The position numbers and the translations under genes were made by a program. The notes below the pieces were generated by a model that saw nothing but the letters and a program-made list of their open reading frames with translations, had not been told where the DNA came from and ran no database searches. A stretch of 64,000 nt of DNA from positions 83,176,399 to 83,240,398 of the forward strand of contig NW_023604861.1 in the NCBI RefSeq assembly GCF_014898055.3. Direction: 5' to 3'. Shown one piece after another: positions 18,715-31,300 of the stretch (its first letter is position 1; every line of letters starts with the position of its first letter). The DNA comes from Talpa occidentalis. Its lineage: Eukaryota > Chordata > Mammalia > Eulipotyphla > Talpidae.

Positions 18715-21700
18715 GCATAGAAATGGAGAATTGCAGTGACACTGAGCAATTAGACTTGATAGGCATGGGAGACTGACTGGGTAGGTCTGAGGGGGCTAGA
18801 CAGCATGAGAGGGGAGATAAACTCAATTGTCTCCCAGTTGTTTGGCTTTGTGAATGGTTTGAAGTTCTGACATGTTTGCCCTCCATCTACTCCTGTGGTT
18901 ATGGTCTCTCTTCTTCTGTCACAAAGTTCTAGAGAGCTTCATCTACACTTGCTATCTCCATAGTCTCACCTCCCACCCGCTTCACACACTGTGGTTTGAT
19001 TTTATGCCTCTGGCAGACGCTGTGGATCTCCTTCTCCAACAGCCACCCCCTTCCTTTCCTTGAAAAAAGAACCCTGGTAAGTTCATCTTTCCCTAAGGCC
19101 ATGTGCTGAGAAGGGAGCCATCTCCAGCCCTAGGTGCCCGTGTCCTGCTAGATCAAATCAATCACAGTGAAGTCATTATCCTTGCCAGTGATTGGTTTAG
19201 GAAGAGACTTTGGACTCATTTATGGCCAATGAGATGTGAGGGGGAGGTAGTGGAGGTTATTTGGGAGGTTGGGCTGGAGGCAGGAAAAGATTCTAGGGAA
19301 TTTTTGTCCCCCAAAGCAGAGGACACACAGCAGTTCAGAGCATCTTCACTGGACACTTTTGTTCTGTTCCCTTGAAAACTTTTTTTACTGCAGTGACCAA
19401 TAACTAGGGCTGCCGTATGAGGCACCACATCTAAGACATCACGATTTATTATTTATTGTAACAATTTCCCCACAGATGGCAGTAAAGTGTTTTGTTCTAA
19501 TAAAATCAGAGTTACAGTAGTTTTCTGATAGACGTAAACTACCTTGAGGAAGGGTCACCTTTTTCTAATTCTCACCAGGGCCCCACCTAGCCCTGGTTGT
19601 TAAATCTGTGCAGGCTTCTCCTTCTGACTCAGCAGCAGCTGGCAGCCTGGATCGCTCTGCCTCCTGGTGCACTTACTGTAGCCTTTGGCTTCCATGATAC
19701 CACAGTGGCCCGACTGGCCTCCTCTCTCTAGCCTCATTTCTTGGGGTCCTTCCCTGTGGTCTGTAATGTTCCCTGAGGCTCTTGCCCTGGTCCTCTGTAC
19801 TTCCCACGTACATTCCTCCCTAATAGCCCTCCATTCTGGCACCCACTCCTATGACTTCGTTGCCCTCCAGAGGCTATTGACCTTGGATCACCACCTCCAG
19901 CCTGTGTCTGCTGTAGACATGTTATCCACTGTTTACCCGTGTTACCCAGTAGGCATCTCCCGCAGGGTGACTCACAGGCACCACGAACTCAAACTTCCCA
20001 CTCTATGTGTCCATCTTTCACCCCATCAAAATAGTTCCCGCTCTGTTGTGCCCTCGGGCACTGGACTTGTGGGAGGCATCTGAGAGTCCTTCCTTCTCCA
20101 AACCCCATAGCCAAACCTGTAGACTCTGGCTCTAGATTCTCTGACTCTCTTGCCATCACCAACACTTCCCTTGCCATCATGCCCCCTGCAAGCTGACATC
20201 CCTGAAAACCAAGGGTCTCTCCTTTTCCCTATCCATTCACCGTCCATTGTCCACAACAGTCACATCTGTTGTGCTGGGATGTGGTTCCCAGCATCCTCAA
20301 GCGGGGGGGTCAGCCATACTGGCACAGGGCCACTCCTTTGGCCCCCCTTGCTTACCTCTCCTGCCTCATCTGCTGCCTTCCCCTCAGCTCTATCGAGCTG
20401 AACCAGTTGCAGACCTGACCTTGGCTTGGCCCCTTCCTCTGGGGTGATTCCTTTCACCCTAACCCTGTGCCATCCACCACTGAAACCAGTTACTTCACTG
20501 TCCTCTTCTCCCCCCACCAGAATTTGTGCCTGGAAGGGCTGGACTCACATCTCAGTCCTTAATGAGTCGTCTGCTTCCTTCGCTGAAGGGACTTTACTAA
20601 GTGTTTCATAGCAGGTTTGCTTTAATAGCCGGGCCCTGAGAGCCATTTCAAATAGGCTTTTATGTTCTGAAATTCAGTTCTCAACATTTGAGGACCATTT
20701 TTGCTGCAAGATGGAGAATAACTGTCATCTGTTAAAGAATGGTTCAGTCAAACTTGGTAAACTTTTATATCCAGAATACTCACTTCCTTGCCTTTACTCA
20801 TTTCCTCTGCTGATATTTTTGGAGTGAAATATTCTCCTTTTTCAATCAATCTCTTTCTCTCTCTGTACACCATTTTTTGTTCCTTTTCCAGTGTTAGGTG
20901 GACAGCTCGGGATAGAGTGACAGACGCCCAGAGGTAGGACAGACAGGAAGAGCTCTAAGCACTGCCTTGTCTGCCTGGGTGTCCACAACCCCCACCCCAT
21001 TTTTCTTCCTTCCTCAGGGAATGCAAATTTGTCTCAATCCTCTCTCCATGTGTTTCATAAATGTTGGATTATGGGATTTCCAGAGGAGTCAGGTGGGCAT
21101 TACCTGACTGGACTGGGATATGGGCACAGTCCAGGAAACATTTCCTGCTCGTGTAGGAGAGCAGGGTGAGGGCCAGGGCTCAGCCCGCCATGCTGGTCCT
21201 AAAATGGTGGCTGAGGTGCTGAGGAAGAGTGCTTCACCACTGCCGCTGCTCCTTTGGAGAAACGAGATGCAGCTCCTATTCCCTGTAGCTTGGCCAGAGG
21301 TGGGTTTCATGCCTTGTCTCCACCTTTGGTTTGGTCTTGGTTTTTCATGGAGTGTGTGTGTGTGGAGGGGGGAGTGGCTGTGTGGGGGAGTGTGTGTGTG
21401 TAAAAAAGAGATGACAGATGAAACAGATGGAGACAGAGAAATTCACAGCATGGGATGCAGACAAACAGAAAGACCGTGCTAAGGAGACAAGGAAGAGACC
21501 AGACAATGACTAGAGTGTGCCCTCAGCTTTCTCACCGTTCCTCAACAACCAGAACTCAACCCCTTTGCCTTCCCTACTTGCTCCCGGTGTTTGGGTAGAA
21601 ACAGTATGGGAAGAAGAGACAGACAATTCTCCTCTATGGCCCCCTCAATCTAGTTGGGAAACCCTCATGTCACATTTTCATTATAACTCAGAAGTTCATT

Positions 21701-23142
21701 GCAGGCTACGTTTATTACCCCAGTCTCCACTTTCATGCAGGACTCACATGTGTGTGTTTGTGGGTGGGGTGGGGCAGCGGTTGGCTCAAGTTCTGGCAGA
21801 AAGACTGAGTACTAGCCCCAGCCTGGATGGTTCTTTATGTTTCCACCATTAACTTGGAGCAGAAGCCTGGCCCCTTCTCCTATAGGCTGAGGAGACCCCC
21901 ATGGGACCCTCCAGGGTCCTCCCTATTCCATCCAGTTCCCTCCCCAGGCTTAGGCCTCTATAAGCTTCAGCAGAGATGGTCTGGAATTTCTTCAAAAAGG
22001 ACTTTGCTCAAGAACCAAAGATGAAACCAAAGACCAAAATATACAAAGAAATTACTCACACACACAAAAAGTAATAAATTTTTAAAACACCCGCTAGTGT
22101 GCTTTTCCTCATTGTGATCTGCCTGTCCCTCTCCTTTTCTTGGAAAACTTCTGCTCTCCAAGTTTACTACCCAGAGGAGAGGAAGAGAGAAGTAGAAATA
22201 TACCGCGGGAAGGAAGATACCACTCTCACTCGATGGTCAATGAGATATGACGAGGTTAGGTCCTGACAATCCCACATGGAGGATCAGCTGTCTTGTCTGA
22301 ACCCCAGGAAAGCCCGGCTGCCCTGTGAGCACCCCCCCATGGAGATTCAAAATCACCAGAAGACGTGGTCTGGGAACAAAGCTTTAGGGGCCAAGAGGCG
22401 TCTTCAGTCTCCAAAAAGATTCTGTGCCTGACATTCCTGGTCACAGAGAGATTTGGTGGAGCATGGCTTTAGGGTGCGGTGGGCAGCAGTCGAGTCCCGC
22501 CTCTGCCGCTCAGCCGTGTGACCCTGGCAAGCTGCCTGAGCGTGAGGCCCCTGTCTTCTTTTCATAAACGTGAATGACCTGAGCTTTCCCTCACGGCTGA
22601 GGTGGGGGCTGCCTGAGAGCATGTGCAGTGCCTGACTCACGTGAGCGCTCAGTTTAGTTGGTGAAGGAGCTCTGTGCCGGCCTGGGCATGGGGGAGGTGG
22701 GGGTGTCACAAAGGAGACAGCAGGCAGGAGGCGGATCTCTTCCCTGGGAGCCTCCTTGATGTGACTCCTCTTTGCCTGGGGAGCATGGGCTGGCTGCTCT
22801 CTGGATGTGGACAAGGAGTGAGAGAAGCGGTGCAGCTGCTCTGGCAGCTGGCAGGGCCACCCCGTCTTGGCCTCGGTGTCCAGGCCTCCTTTCCTAGCAG
22901 GCGGCTGGACTTCAGTTATTCTGCATGTCCCCTTTGGGTGGGTTGGGTACCAGATGCCTGCAAATGACCAGAGTGGGGATCCTTGCAGCTGTGCACACTA
23001 GGGAGCCCTCCCCTCCAAACAGGCCCTCTTGGGCAGCCCTCACATCTGTCCTGCTCAGACACACCCAGGAAACACCCGTGTTTCTCAAACCTGGTCACAA
23101 ATGCAGGCACCAGCACAGACACACACACAAGCAACACACACT

Positions 23143-23158
23143 CCGAGTGTGCACTCGG
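23143..23158. repeat. Perfect palindrome in a CA/GT-rich patch
   Basis: CCGAGTG-TG-CACTCGG is a 7-bp inverted repeat with a two-base centre. It is flanked by ACACACAC on the left and GTGTGTGT about 20 bases to the right, giving a potential longer imperfect stem. Confidence 0.8.
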
Positions 23159-25259
23159 GGCGCACACGCTTTCTCTCTGTGTGTGTTTCTTACTGTCTGC
23201 CAGAATGTGTTCTGGAAACCTAAGCAGAAAGGAGCGTGTGAATGTGGCCATCATCAAGGTTAAATTAATCCCAGACATGTAAAGGGTTTTCTTTTTTTCA
23301 TTCTCAGCCCTACTGAAAATTCAATTATGACTCTCTGCCAGCTACTGAGATGAGGGGACAAGTAAGTACGTGGCTGAGCCTGGAAAATGGGGCAGCGCCG
23401 GGGACCCTTCTTGATCCACACCCTCATTCCCCTTTCCTGCTGTCCAGGATCCAGGAAAGAGTTGCAGTCATTCCTGGATTCCTCACACAGATTGCACTCT
23501 GGGGCAGAAGCAAGGTGCCATCCAAGAACGTGGGACTGGCGGAAAGAGAGTTGCCCTTTGAGAGGCGAACTAGGAAATGACCACGTGTGGGAGCAGAGCG
23601 GAGCTGGCAGAGGCTCCTCTGTGAGGTGACTGTCCCAGGGCCTCGCAAGCCTCAATGGCGCCTGTGTTTACCCATTTAAGGAGAAAAATGTGAGTCTCAG
23701 ACCTGCTTCCTGACTCTGTCCAGGCAAGAGACTGGACTGTGAGAGCCTTTGCAAGGCTGCGAGGCCCTGTACCTTGGGCCCGTGCCCCTCCCCTCACGCT
23801 CTCGGGCAGCCTTCTCATGGTGGTTTGGTTTCTGGCACGGGTCTGCTCACAGGAGTGTGTGTGTCATGTGAAAGCAAGGTGTGCTTGCCATAGAGCACTC
23901 ACGGGCTGGCATTGAGGTGTCTACACCCCTGTCTGAGCTCAGCTGATGAGGGTCTTCTCCTGGGGGCCAGACCCCCTCCCACAGACTCACACAATCAAGG
24001 TCAGTCATTTAGTCGTGAGCGGGTCTGGTGGGGGGAGCCCTCTGGGTCAAAAACCCCCCACCACCTCAGAAGCCTGTGCAGGAGAGTTGCCAGCCTATCT
24101 ATCCTTGCAGATAACCTTCCTGTGGGCTGTGGCGGGTTTGCATCTTCCTGTCTGCCCCAGGCTAGGGGTGAAGTGCATCTCCCCTCAGAGAGAGGGTGGT
24201 CCTCTATGACAACTGCCTCCTCTTATTCTGCTAAAAGCAAGTGCCAGGGAGGGGCATTGAGTTACTTTAGGGGGCTGCAGGGATGGGGGGACTTGGTCTG
24301 TTTGATTCCACAAGAATTTTCCAAGGTCAGGTGAGGTTGTTTTGAAAGAGGATAGATGAATTGGTGGAGATTAGATTTTGAATGGGAGTGTTTGTGAGTT
24401 GGCAGTCAAGGAGTTTGAGGTTGGAAAGGAGGTAGGGATGACCTTGGTGACCCAGAACAGAGAGACTTGAAGTGGGGAGCTGAGGGGCCCCCGCAAGAGG
24501 CCTGTGGGCCCATTGGAATGGGCCTCAGGCTGGAGGTAGGGACTCTGTCTGCCCTCCTCCTGGGCTTTTGGAGCCTTTTACACACAAGCTAGCACTGGCC
24601 AGGGACACTGGATTTTCAGTTATGCTCAGGCTGCCAGAAGAATGAGAAAAATGGGCCTGAGGGAACACCTCTACCACAGAGAATAGGAGGGAGCAGGGCA
24701 GGGAGAAAGGGCCCCAGAGCCAGGGATTGTGTGTGTGAGGGGGTGGGGTGTTGTCGTGCTGTGTCTGTCCCTGGTCGGTCATGCTGAGGTGGGGAGAAGC
24801 CCTGGGGCCTGCCTTCCCCAAGGGCCTCGGAGTGGCCAGGCTCCACTCTGTACTCAATCAGCCTGTCTCAGATGCCTGAGAGTCACGTCCCACCAGCCCA
24901 GACCAGCCCAGGCTCTTGGATATACCCAGGCTGAGCCCACACCCACCCACAAATCTCTCTTCTGCTCTCGGTAAGGGGGAAGGACAGGGGAGCCCCAACC
25001 CTCGCCTGGCCTCTAGAGTTGCTCAGTTCAGGGGTGATGACGAAGTTGGAGGCTGGTTAGAGAGGGGACCTGAACGGCTGAGTGCCCACTCTCTCAGGCG
25101 CTGTGCTAGGCGCACTGTCCCCTTTAATCACCTGTGAGAGGTAGCCCTTGCCTCCTGCTCCCGTCTCACAGAGCTCATGCCTCATGAGGCAGAAGGTGCG
25201 GTGGGGAAGGGGGGTGTGAGGGGATGTCAGAACCCCAGAAAGGGCAATTAGGTGTGAGG

Positions 25260-25330
25260 TAGCATTTTCATTCATTCAAATATTTGTTGAGTGCCTGTCA
25301 TATCCAGAGTCTGTTCTTAGCTCTGAATCC
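25260..25330 (-). repeat. MIR/L2-like fragment
   Basis: 'CATTCAAATATTTGTTGAGT' followed by GCCTGTCATATCCAGAGTCTG matches the reverse complement of the common MIR/L2 3' end. Confidence 0.5.
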
Positions 25331-25928
25331 TTGACCTTTCAAAAACTCTCAGTTGAGGAGCAAGATGATAAACAACTTCAGCTAGTAATATATGAATTCC
25401 AGGAGGAAAAATAAACAGGGAGATAAAAATGACCATGTGTGGAGAACAGCCTTTTTCCATGGGTTTGGGGAGAAGCCCTCTGAAAATGTGGTGTCGGAGC
25501 AAAATCTCACCGAAGGGAGTTAGTGAACCATGCCAGCGTGGGAGGGAGTGTTCGCTGGGCAGAGGGCACAGTGAGGGCAAAGGCCCTGAAGCGGGGAGGA
25601 GCTGGGCTTGCTGGTCTGGCCTGGTCACGCTGGGGTTGGTTATCATCCTTCCGCCATTGGAAACTCCTTCTGGGCCGGGCAAGGCTGCTCAGCCTGTGCC
25701 ATTGACGTCTACTGCTGTTGCTCCCTGTGCCTCTCTGGCCAGGATGGCGGTGGGGACCCTCACCCATTGGAGATGACAGATGGCACAGAGCTCCCCTGGC
25801 TGTCCCCTTTCCATGCTTGGCCACGTAGGAAACCCCTGCTGGGGATTTGAGCAACATGCTACTTCCAGTTGGGCATGGGTGACTGTTTTTTAAAATAGCT
25901 TTTATTGGTTTTTGTCTTATTGCAAAAG

Positions 25929-25962
25929 TCCTATCATGAACAAATACATGTTCATGATAGGA
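25929..25962. repeat. Perfect 14-bp hairpin, 6-nt loop
   Basis: TCCTATCATGAACA and its exact reverse complement TGTTCATGATAGGA are separated by AATACA. The right arm and following bases resemble an old LINE consensus, so the left arm is likely a templated inverted copy. Confidence 0.95.
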
Positions 25963-27985
25963 ATTTGAGAAAATGACTAGCACAAGCAATCGTGTGAAAG
26001 AGCCACTAATCCCAGTACCCCAAAAGAACCACTGTTGGCACTCAGGTATCTCTAGAATGTTCCATGTGTGTATGAAATGTATGCTAGTATTTTTAAAGAC
26101 TATGATCTCACTGGTGGTTTGCAACCATTATGCCTTGAATATCTATCCGCATCACTGAACTTGCCTCTACAGCCTCTCATTTGGATAAGCCATGGTTTAT
26201 TTAGCCAGACTCCTAGTGAAGGATTTTAGTTTTTAGGTAGTTTCCTTTGTGTGTGTGTGGGGGAGGGTTGCGGTGGTGATGGGGGCATCTTATCCACAGG
26301 GCTTTCCGCCAGTCATTCTATTCAGGGAGGCTATTTTGAAGTGTCAAAGCAGTCCTTGAGGCAGGGTTACATCCTGTAGGATGCCAGAGCTGGGACAGGG
26401 TCTGGACCAGGTGGTCGGGTTTCTAGGATTGGGCATGTTAGGCCTCTCAGCCACCCCAGGCAAATGTCGAATCACTGGGATGATGAGGAGATAAGATTTG
26501 TCTGAGGAAACTCTTTTCCCCTACAGCTGTCCACAAACAGTGCTGCTCCTAGAAGAGGGAAACCCTAGGCTCCCAGCTGGCCCATGATGGGCCTGGGCGG
26601 GAGTGGACAGTGGGAGAACGGAATACACAGAACAGGGAAGGTGACACAGATCTCAGGGCCATTTGCCCTGAGGTAGAAGCCCTGAAAGCTGCAGGTTTCT
26701 GATCTCCAGAAGGCATTGGGGGGTAACTGTGGAGGGGAGGTGCCAGGTGAGGACCCCCAGGGGAGAGTAGATGCAGTATGGATGAGTGAGACTGAGCATC
26801 CCTGATTATGAAACACCTCCCTTGTCTTTCATGGAGCCACCTCAGGTTTCCCCTCCAAGGCTGGCTCAGCGATCTTGCTTACATTTTTGGGTCTCCCTCA
26901 GAGCCCTCATCACCCCTGTCTCACCTTAACAGCAGTTATTTGGGTCCATCCAAATTTGACTCCCAATTCTCAGGCTTCTGTCCCCACTGAGTATGAGGCC
27001 TGAGGTAGTTCTCTTCCCCCATCAAAGGTGGCGTCATGATGTCTCCTTCAGAGAGTTAGCGTGGGGTTCAGACGTCAGGAATGTCAACTCCAGCACATGG
27101 TAGATGCTCAGTTGTTGAGTATTTCTTTCATTTTTTTTGTCCTCCCTTCTTAGACACTTTTGAGAGGTTATATGTCCTCCCCAACCCCCATGAGGGTCTC
27201 CACATACCACAGGAGGTACACAACACCTCACTGGAGTATGGGAAGAAAATATTTACAAAACCATAGCCGTTACTCTGTCTTAATGTGTAATGTTCACATT
27301 GATCATGACCTCCTCTTATGCCATGGGGCTGGCGGTCAAATTTTATGCTGAGTTTGTCAATGTCCCTGAGGACATGTGAGTAGCGTCATCCTTGTTATCA
27401 GTTTTTGCTTGTTTTGGTATATTACTTTTGGGGTGATGCTATCTGGGTTTTTAGCACAAAAGTGAACATTTGGCTTAGAAAAATTCCTGCTATGAAAACA
27501 TTCTGACTGAAGACGAGTTAACCATACTAACAGAGGCAAATAGCAGATTAAAGGTAAGCAAACAGTGCGAAAGCAGAAATGACCTGCAGAGCTGACACAC
27601 ACCTCTCCTGCTGGAACAAGGGCTCCATCGACAAGTTGCATTAGGAAGTAAAAAACAAGGACTTAATCAGATTTAACAGGAAGTCAGTGACACAAGCTGA
27701 GATATCGGGAGGCTTAGCAGCAATTAGGATCCACATCCATTACCTGTGTCAGCGAGCCTTGTTCTAAACTCAGAGTGTGCAGGAGCTCTTAACTCATGCA
27801 GTCGCAGGCATGTCATTTATGGAGAGACAAATAACCATATACTGGGAGTGCGCACCAGGGCGTTTCACTGATAAGGGCTTGCTGTTCAGGGTCTGGAGTC
27901 TGCCGCCCCCAAGCCTCCAGCACCAGGCCCGGCACACAGCGGGGTTCAGGAAGCTTATGTGGGGCTGACCTGTTCTTTGTGTGTT

Positions 27986-27999
27986 TATGTAAGAGGTTT

Positions 28000-28001
<2 letters not shown>
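27986..28001 (+). repeat. L1 target-site duplication, left copy
   Basis: TATGTAAGAGGTTTTA is identical to 33718-33733. The undisturbed target would read GGTTTTAATG, a good fit to the L1 endonuclease preference TTTT/AA on the + strand. This agrees with a minus-strand insert. Confidence 0.96.
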
Positions 28002-28031
<30 letters not shown>

Positions 28032-28032
<1 letters not shown>

Positions 28033-28182
28033 AAAATGAAAGATTTATTCCTCTCTTATAAATGCAGAATTCAAAAACATTAAAAAAAAAACAACCAAGA
28101 ACTATGTATGACCAAGTGGAAATCATTCCAGTGATATGGAGTGGGTTCAGTATTTGAAAATCAATTCCTATAGTATGCCATA
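28032..28182 (-). other. Transduced 3' flank of the L1 source locus
   Basis: This unique 151-bp segment lies between two poly-A tracts, inside the target-site duplications. Read on the minus strand it ends GAGGAATAAATCTTTCATTTTC and then poly-A, so AATAAA sits about 12 bases before the tail. This is what results when L1 transcription reads past its own signal and uses one in the flanking genome. The related L1 at 17230-17891 lacks this segment. Confidence 0.9.
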
Positions 28183-28200
28183 TTTTTTTTTTTTTTTTTT

Positions 28201-28374
28201 AATATTAAATTTTATTTTTATATTCCCCCATACAATTGCAAACGCCCCATTCTGACCCCAATCCTTCCCCTCCCGCCCCCCACCCCCCAAAAAGTGTCTC
28301 TGGTTCATAGTTTTTTTGTTGATTTTGATTTTCACTTTCTTATATTCATTTTCCTGGTCCCTTATTTAAGTTTT
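28201..28374 (-). other. L1 3'UTR with G-quadruplex motif
   Basis: The 174-bp 3'UTR contains, on the L1 sense strand, four G runs at 28267-28288 (GGGGGG T GGGGGG C GGG A GGGG). It ends with ATATAAAAATAAAA-type sequence holding the L1's own weak poly(A) signal. Poly-purine 3'UTR tracts are a known feature of mammalian L1s. Confidence 0.9.
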
Positions 28375-31300
28375 CTAGATTCCTGCTATGAGTGAGACCA
28401 TCCGGTATTTTTCTTTTTCTTTTTGGCTTATTTCGCTGAGCATGATCCCTTCCAGTGCCATCCATGTTGCTGCAAATTGCATGTGTTTATCTTTTTTGAA
28501 TGCTGAGTAATATTCCATGGTATATATGTACCACATCTTCTTGATCCAGTCATCTATTTTTGGGCATTTGGGTTGTTTCCAAAGCTTAGCTATTGTAAAC
28601 AGTGCTGCTATAAACATAGGAGTGCAGGTGCTCTTTGGAATTGATGTTTCTGTGTCCTTTGGGTAAATACCTAGGAGTGGAATTGCTGGATCATATGGAA
28701 GCTCTATGTTTAGTAGGTCCAGAAATCTCCACACAGCTCTCCATAGTGGTTGGACCAGTTTGCACTCCCACCAACAGTGCACAAGAGTTCCTTTTTCTCC
28801 ACATCCTCGCCAACATTTGTTGTTGCTAGTTTTTTTAATATGTGCCATTCTCACTGGTGTGAGATGGTATCTCATGGTAGTTTTGATTTGCATTTCCCTG
28901 ATTACAAGTGATGTTGAACATTTTTTCATATGTCTGTTGGCCATTTTCATTTCCTCTTCAGAGAAGTTTCTTTTTAGCTCTTCTGCCCATTTTTTGACTG
29001 GATTATTTTCTTTGTTGTTGCTGAGTCTCATCAGCTCTTTGCAGATTTTTGTGATCAGTCCTTTATCATTAGTGTTGGGTGCAAAAATGTTCTCCCAGTT
29101 GGTGGGGTTTCTCTTTGTTTTTGTTATTGTCTCTTTTGCTGTGCAGAAGCTCTTTAATTTGATGTAGTCCCAGCTGTTTATCTTTCTCTTCACTATCACT
29201 GCTTTGGGTGATGTGTCTGTAAAGATGTCTTTGATGTGCAAATCCCGTAGTGTTTCGCCTATATTTCCTTCTATGTATTTTATGGTTTCAGGTCTTATGT
29301 CTAGTTCTTTAATCCATTTTGAGTTGATTTTTGTGTATGGTGTGAGGTAGTGGTCAAGCTTCATTCTTTTGCATGTAGCGACCCAGTTTTCCCAGCACCA
29401 TTTATTGAACAAACTTTCTTTGCTCCAATGCATAGTCTTTGCTCCTTTGTCAAAGATTAGTTGACCATAAATCTGTGGGTTTATTTCTGGATTTTCTATT
29501 CGATTCCATTGGTCTGTATGTCTGTTCTTGTTCCAATACCATGCAGTTTTGATGATTATGGCTTTGTAGTATAGTTTGAAGTCTGGGAGTGTGATGCCTC
29601 CATTTCCTTCTTTTTTTTTCAGTAGAGCTTTGGCTATTCGGGGTTTTTGGTGATTCCATATGAATTTCATCAATAATTGTTCTATTTCTTTGAAGAATGC
29701 CATTGAGATTTTGATTGGAATAGCATTGAATCTGTATATTGCTTTTGGTAGGATGGCCATTTTAATAATGTTTATTCTTCCAATCCATGAGCAGGGGATG
29801 TCTTTCCATTTCTTTGTGTCTTCTTCTATTTCTTTTAACAGTGTTTTATAGTTTTCTTTGTATAGGTCCTTTACCTCTTTTGTTAGATTTATTCCCAAAT
29901 ATTTGATTTTTTTTGTTTCGATAATAAAAGGGGTGGTTTTTTTGATTTCTTCTTCTTCAGATTTATTGTTTGTGTATAGGAAGGCTACTGACTTTTGCGT
30001 GTTGATTTTGTATCCTGCCACTTTACTGAATTGATTGATGAGTTGAATTAGTTTTTCTGTGGAGATTTTGGGGTTCTCTATGTATATTATCATATCATCT
30101 GCAAATAGTGATAGTTTGACTTCTTCTTTTCCTATTTGGATTCCTTGGATGTCTTTCTCTTGTCTTATTGCTCTGGCTAGGACTTCCAGTATTATATTGA
30201 AAAGCAGTGGTGAGAGTGGACATCCTTGTCTTGTTCCAGATCTTAATGGAATTGCTTTCAGCTTTTCACCATTGAGAATGATACTGGCTGTTGGCTTGTC
30301 ATAGATGGCCTTTATGATGTTGAGGTATGTTCCTTGTATCCCAAGAATTTCAAGGGCTTTTATCATGAATGGGTGTTGCACTTTGTCGAAAGCTTTCTCA
30401 GCATCTATTGATATTATCATATGGTTTTTATATTTCTTTTTGTTGATGTGTTGGATAACGTTGATTGATTTTCGGATGTTAAACCATCCTTGTGCCCCTG
30501 GAATGAATCCAACTTGGTCGTGGTGAATTATCTTATGGATACATTGTTGGATTCTGATAGCTAAAATTTTATTGAGGATTTTTGCATCAGTGTTCATTAG
30601 GGAGATTGGCCTATAGTTTTCCTTTTTTGTGTTGTCCTTATTCGGTTTTGGTATTAGTGTAATATTGGCTTCATAGAACGTGTTTGGTATTGTCCCTTCC
30701 TTCTCAATTTTTTGGAAGAGTTTGTGAAGGATAGGCACTAATTCGTCTCTGAATGTTTGGTAGAATTCATTTGTAAATCCATCAGGTCCTGGGCTTTTGT
30801 TTTTGGGGAGGTTTTTAATTACCATTTCAATTTCGCTGCTTGTAATTGGTCTGTTTAGGTGTTCTATTTCTTCTTTATCTAGCTTTGGGTGATTGTAGAG
30901 TTGTAGGAATTTGTCCATCTCCTCTAGATTGTTGAACTTGTTTCCATATAACTGTTCATAGTAGTTACTGATTATTCTTTTGATTTCTGCTGTGTCCGTT
31001 GTGATTTCTCCTCTTTCATTTATGATTCTGTGTATTTGTGCTTTCTCCCTTTTTTCCTTTGTGAGCCTGGCTAGGGGTTTGTCTATTTTATTTATTTTTT
31101 CAAAGAACCAGCTCTTGGTTTCATTGATCTTTTGGATTGTTTTTTTAGTTTCAATTTCATTTATTTCTGCTTTGGTTTTTATTATTTCTTTTCTTCTACT
31201 GGTTCTGGGGTTTTTTTGTTGTTCTTTTTCTAGATCTTTGAGCTTCGAGATTAGGTTGTTTCTTTGAGTTCTTTCTTGTTTTTTGATGTGAGCTTCTATT

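Larger units (their letters stand above)
18715..27985. other. Intergenic DNA, no gene recognised
   Basis: About 9.3 kb contains MIR-like pieces near 22475-22570 and 25260-25330, GT/CA-rich patches near 21350-21400 and 23095-23190, and an old LINE-like stretch near 25890-26250 that contains a perfect hairpin. The open frames (up to about 205 codons at 25507-26124 on the minus strand) lack recognisable domains and splice context. Confidence 0.65.

Noticed and set aside
25507..26124. 205-codon minus-strand frame
   Set aside because: It runs through an old LINE-like relic and a perfect hairpin, and nothing resembles a known protein.
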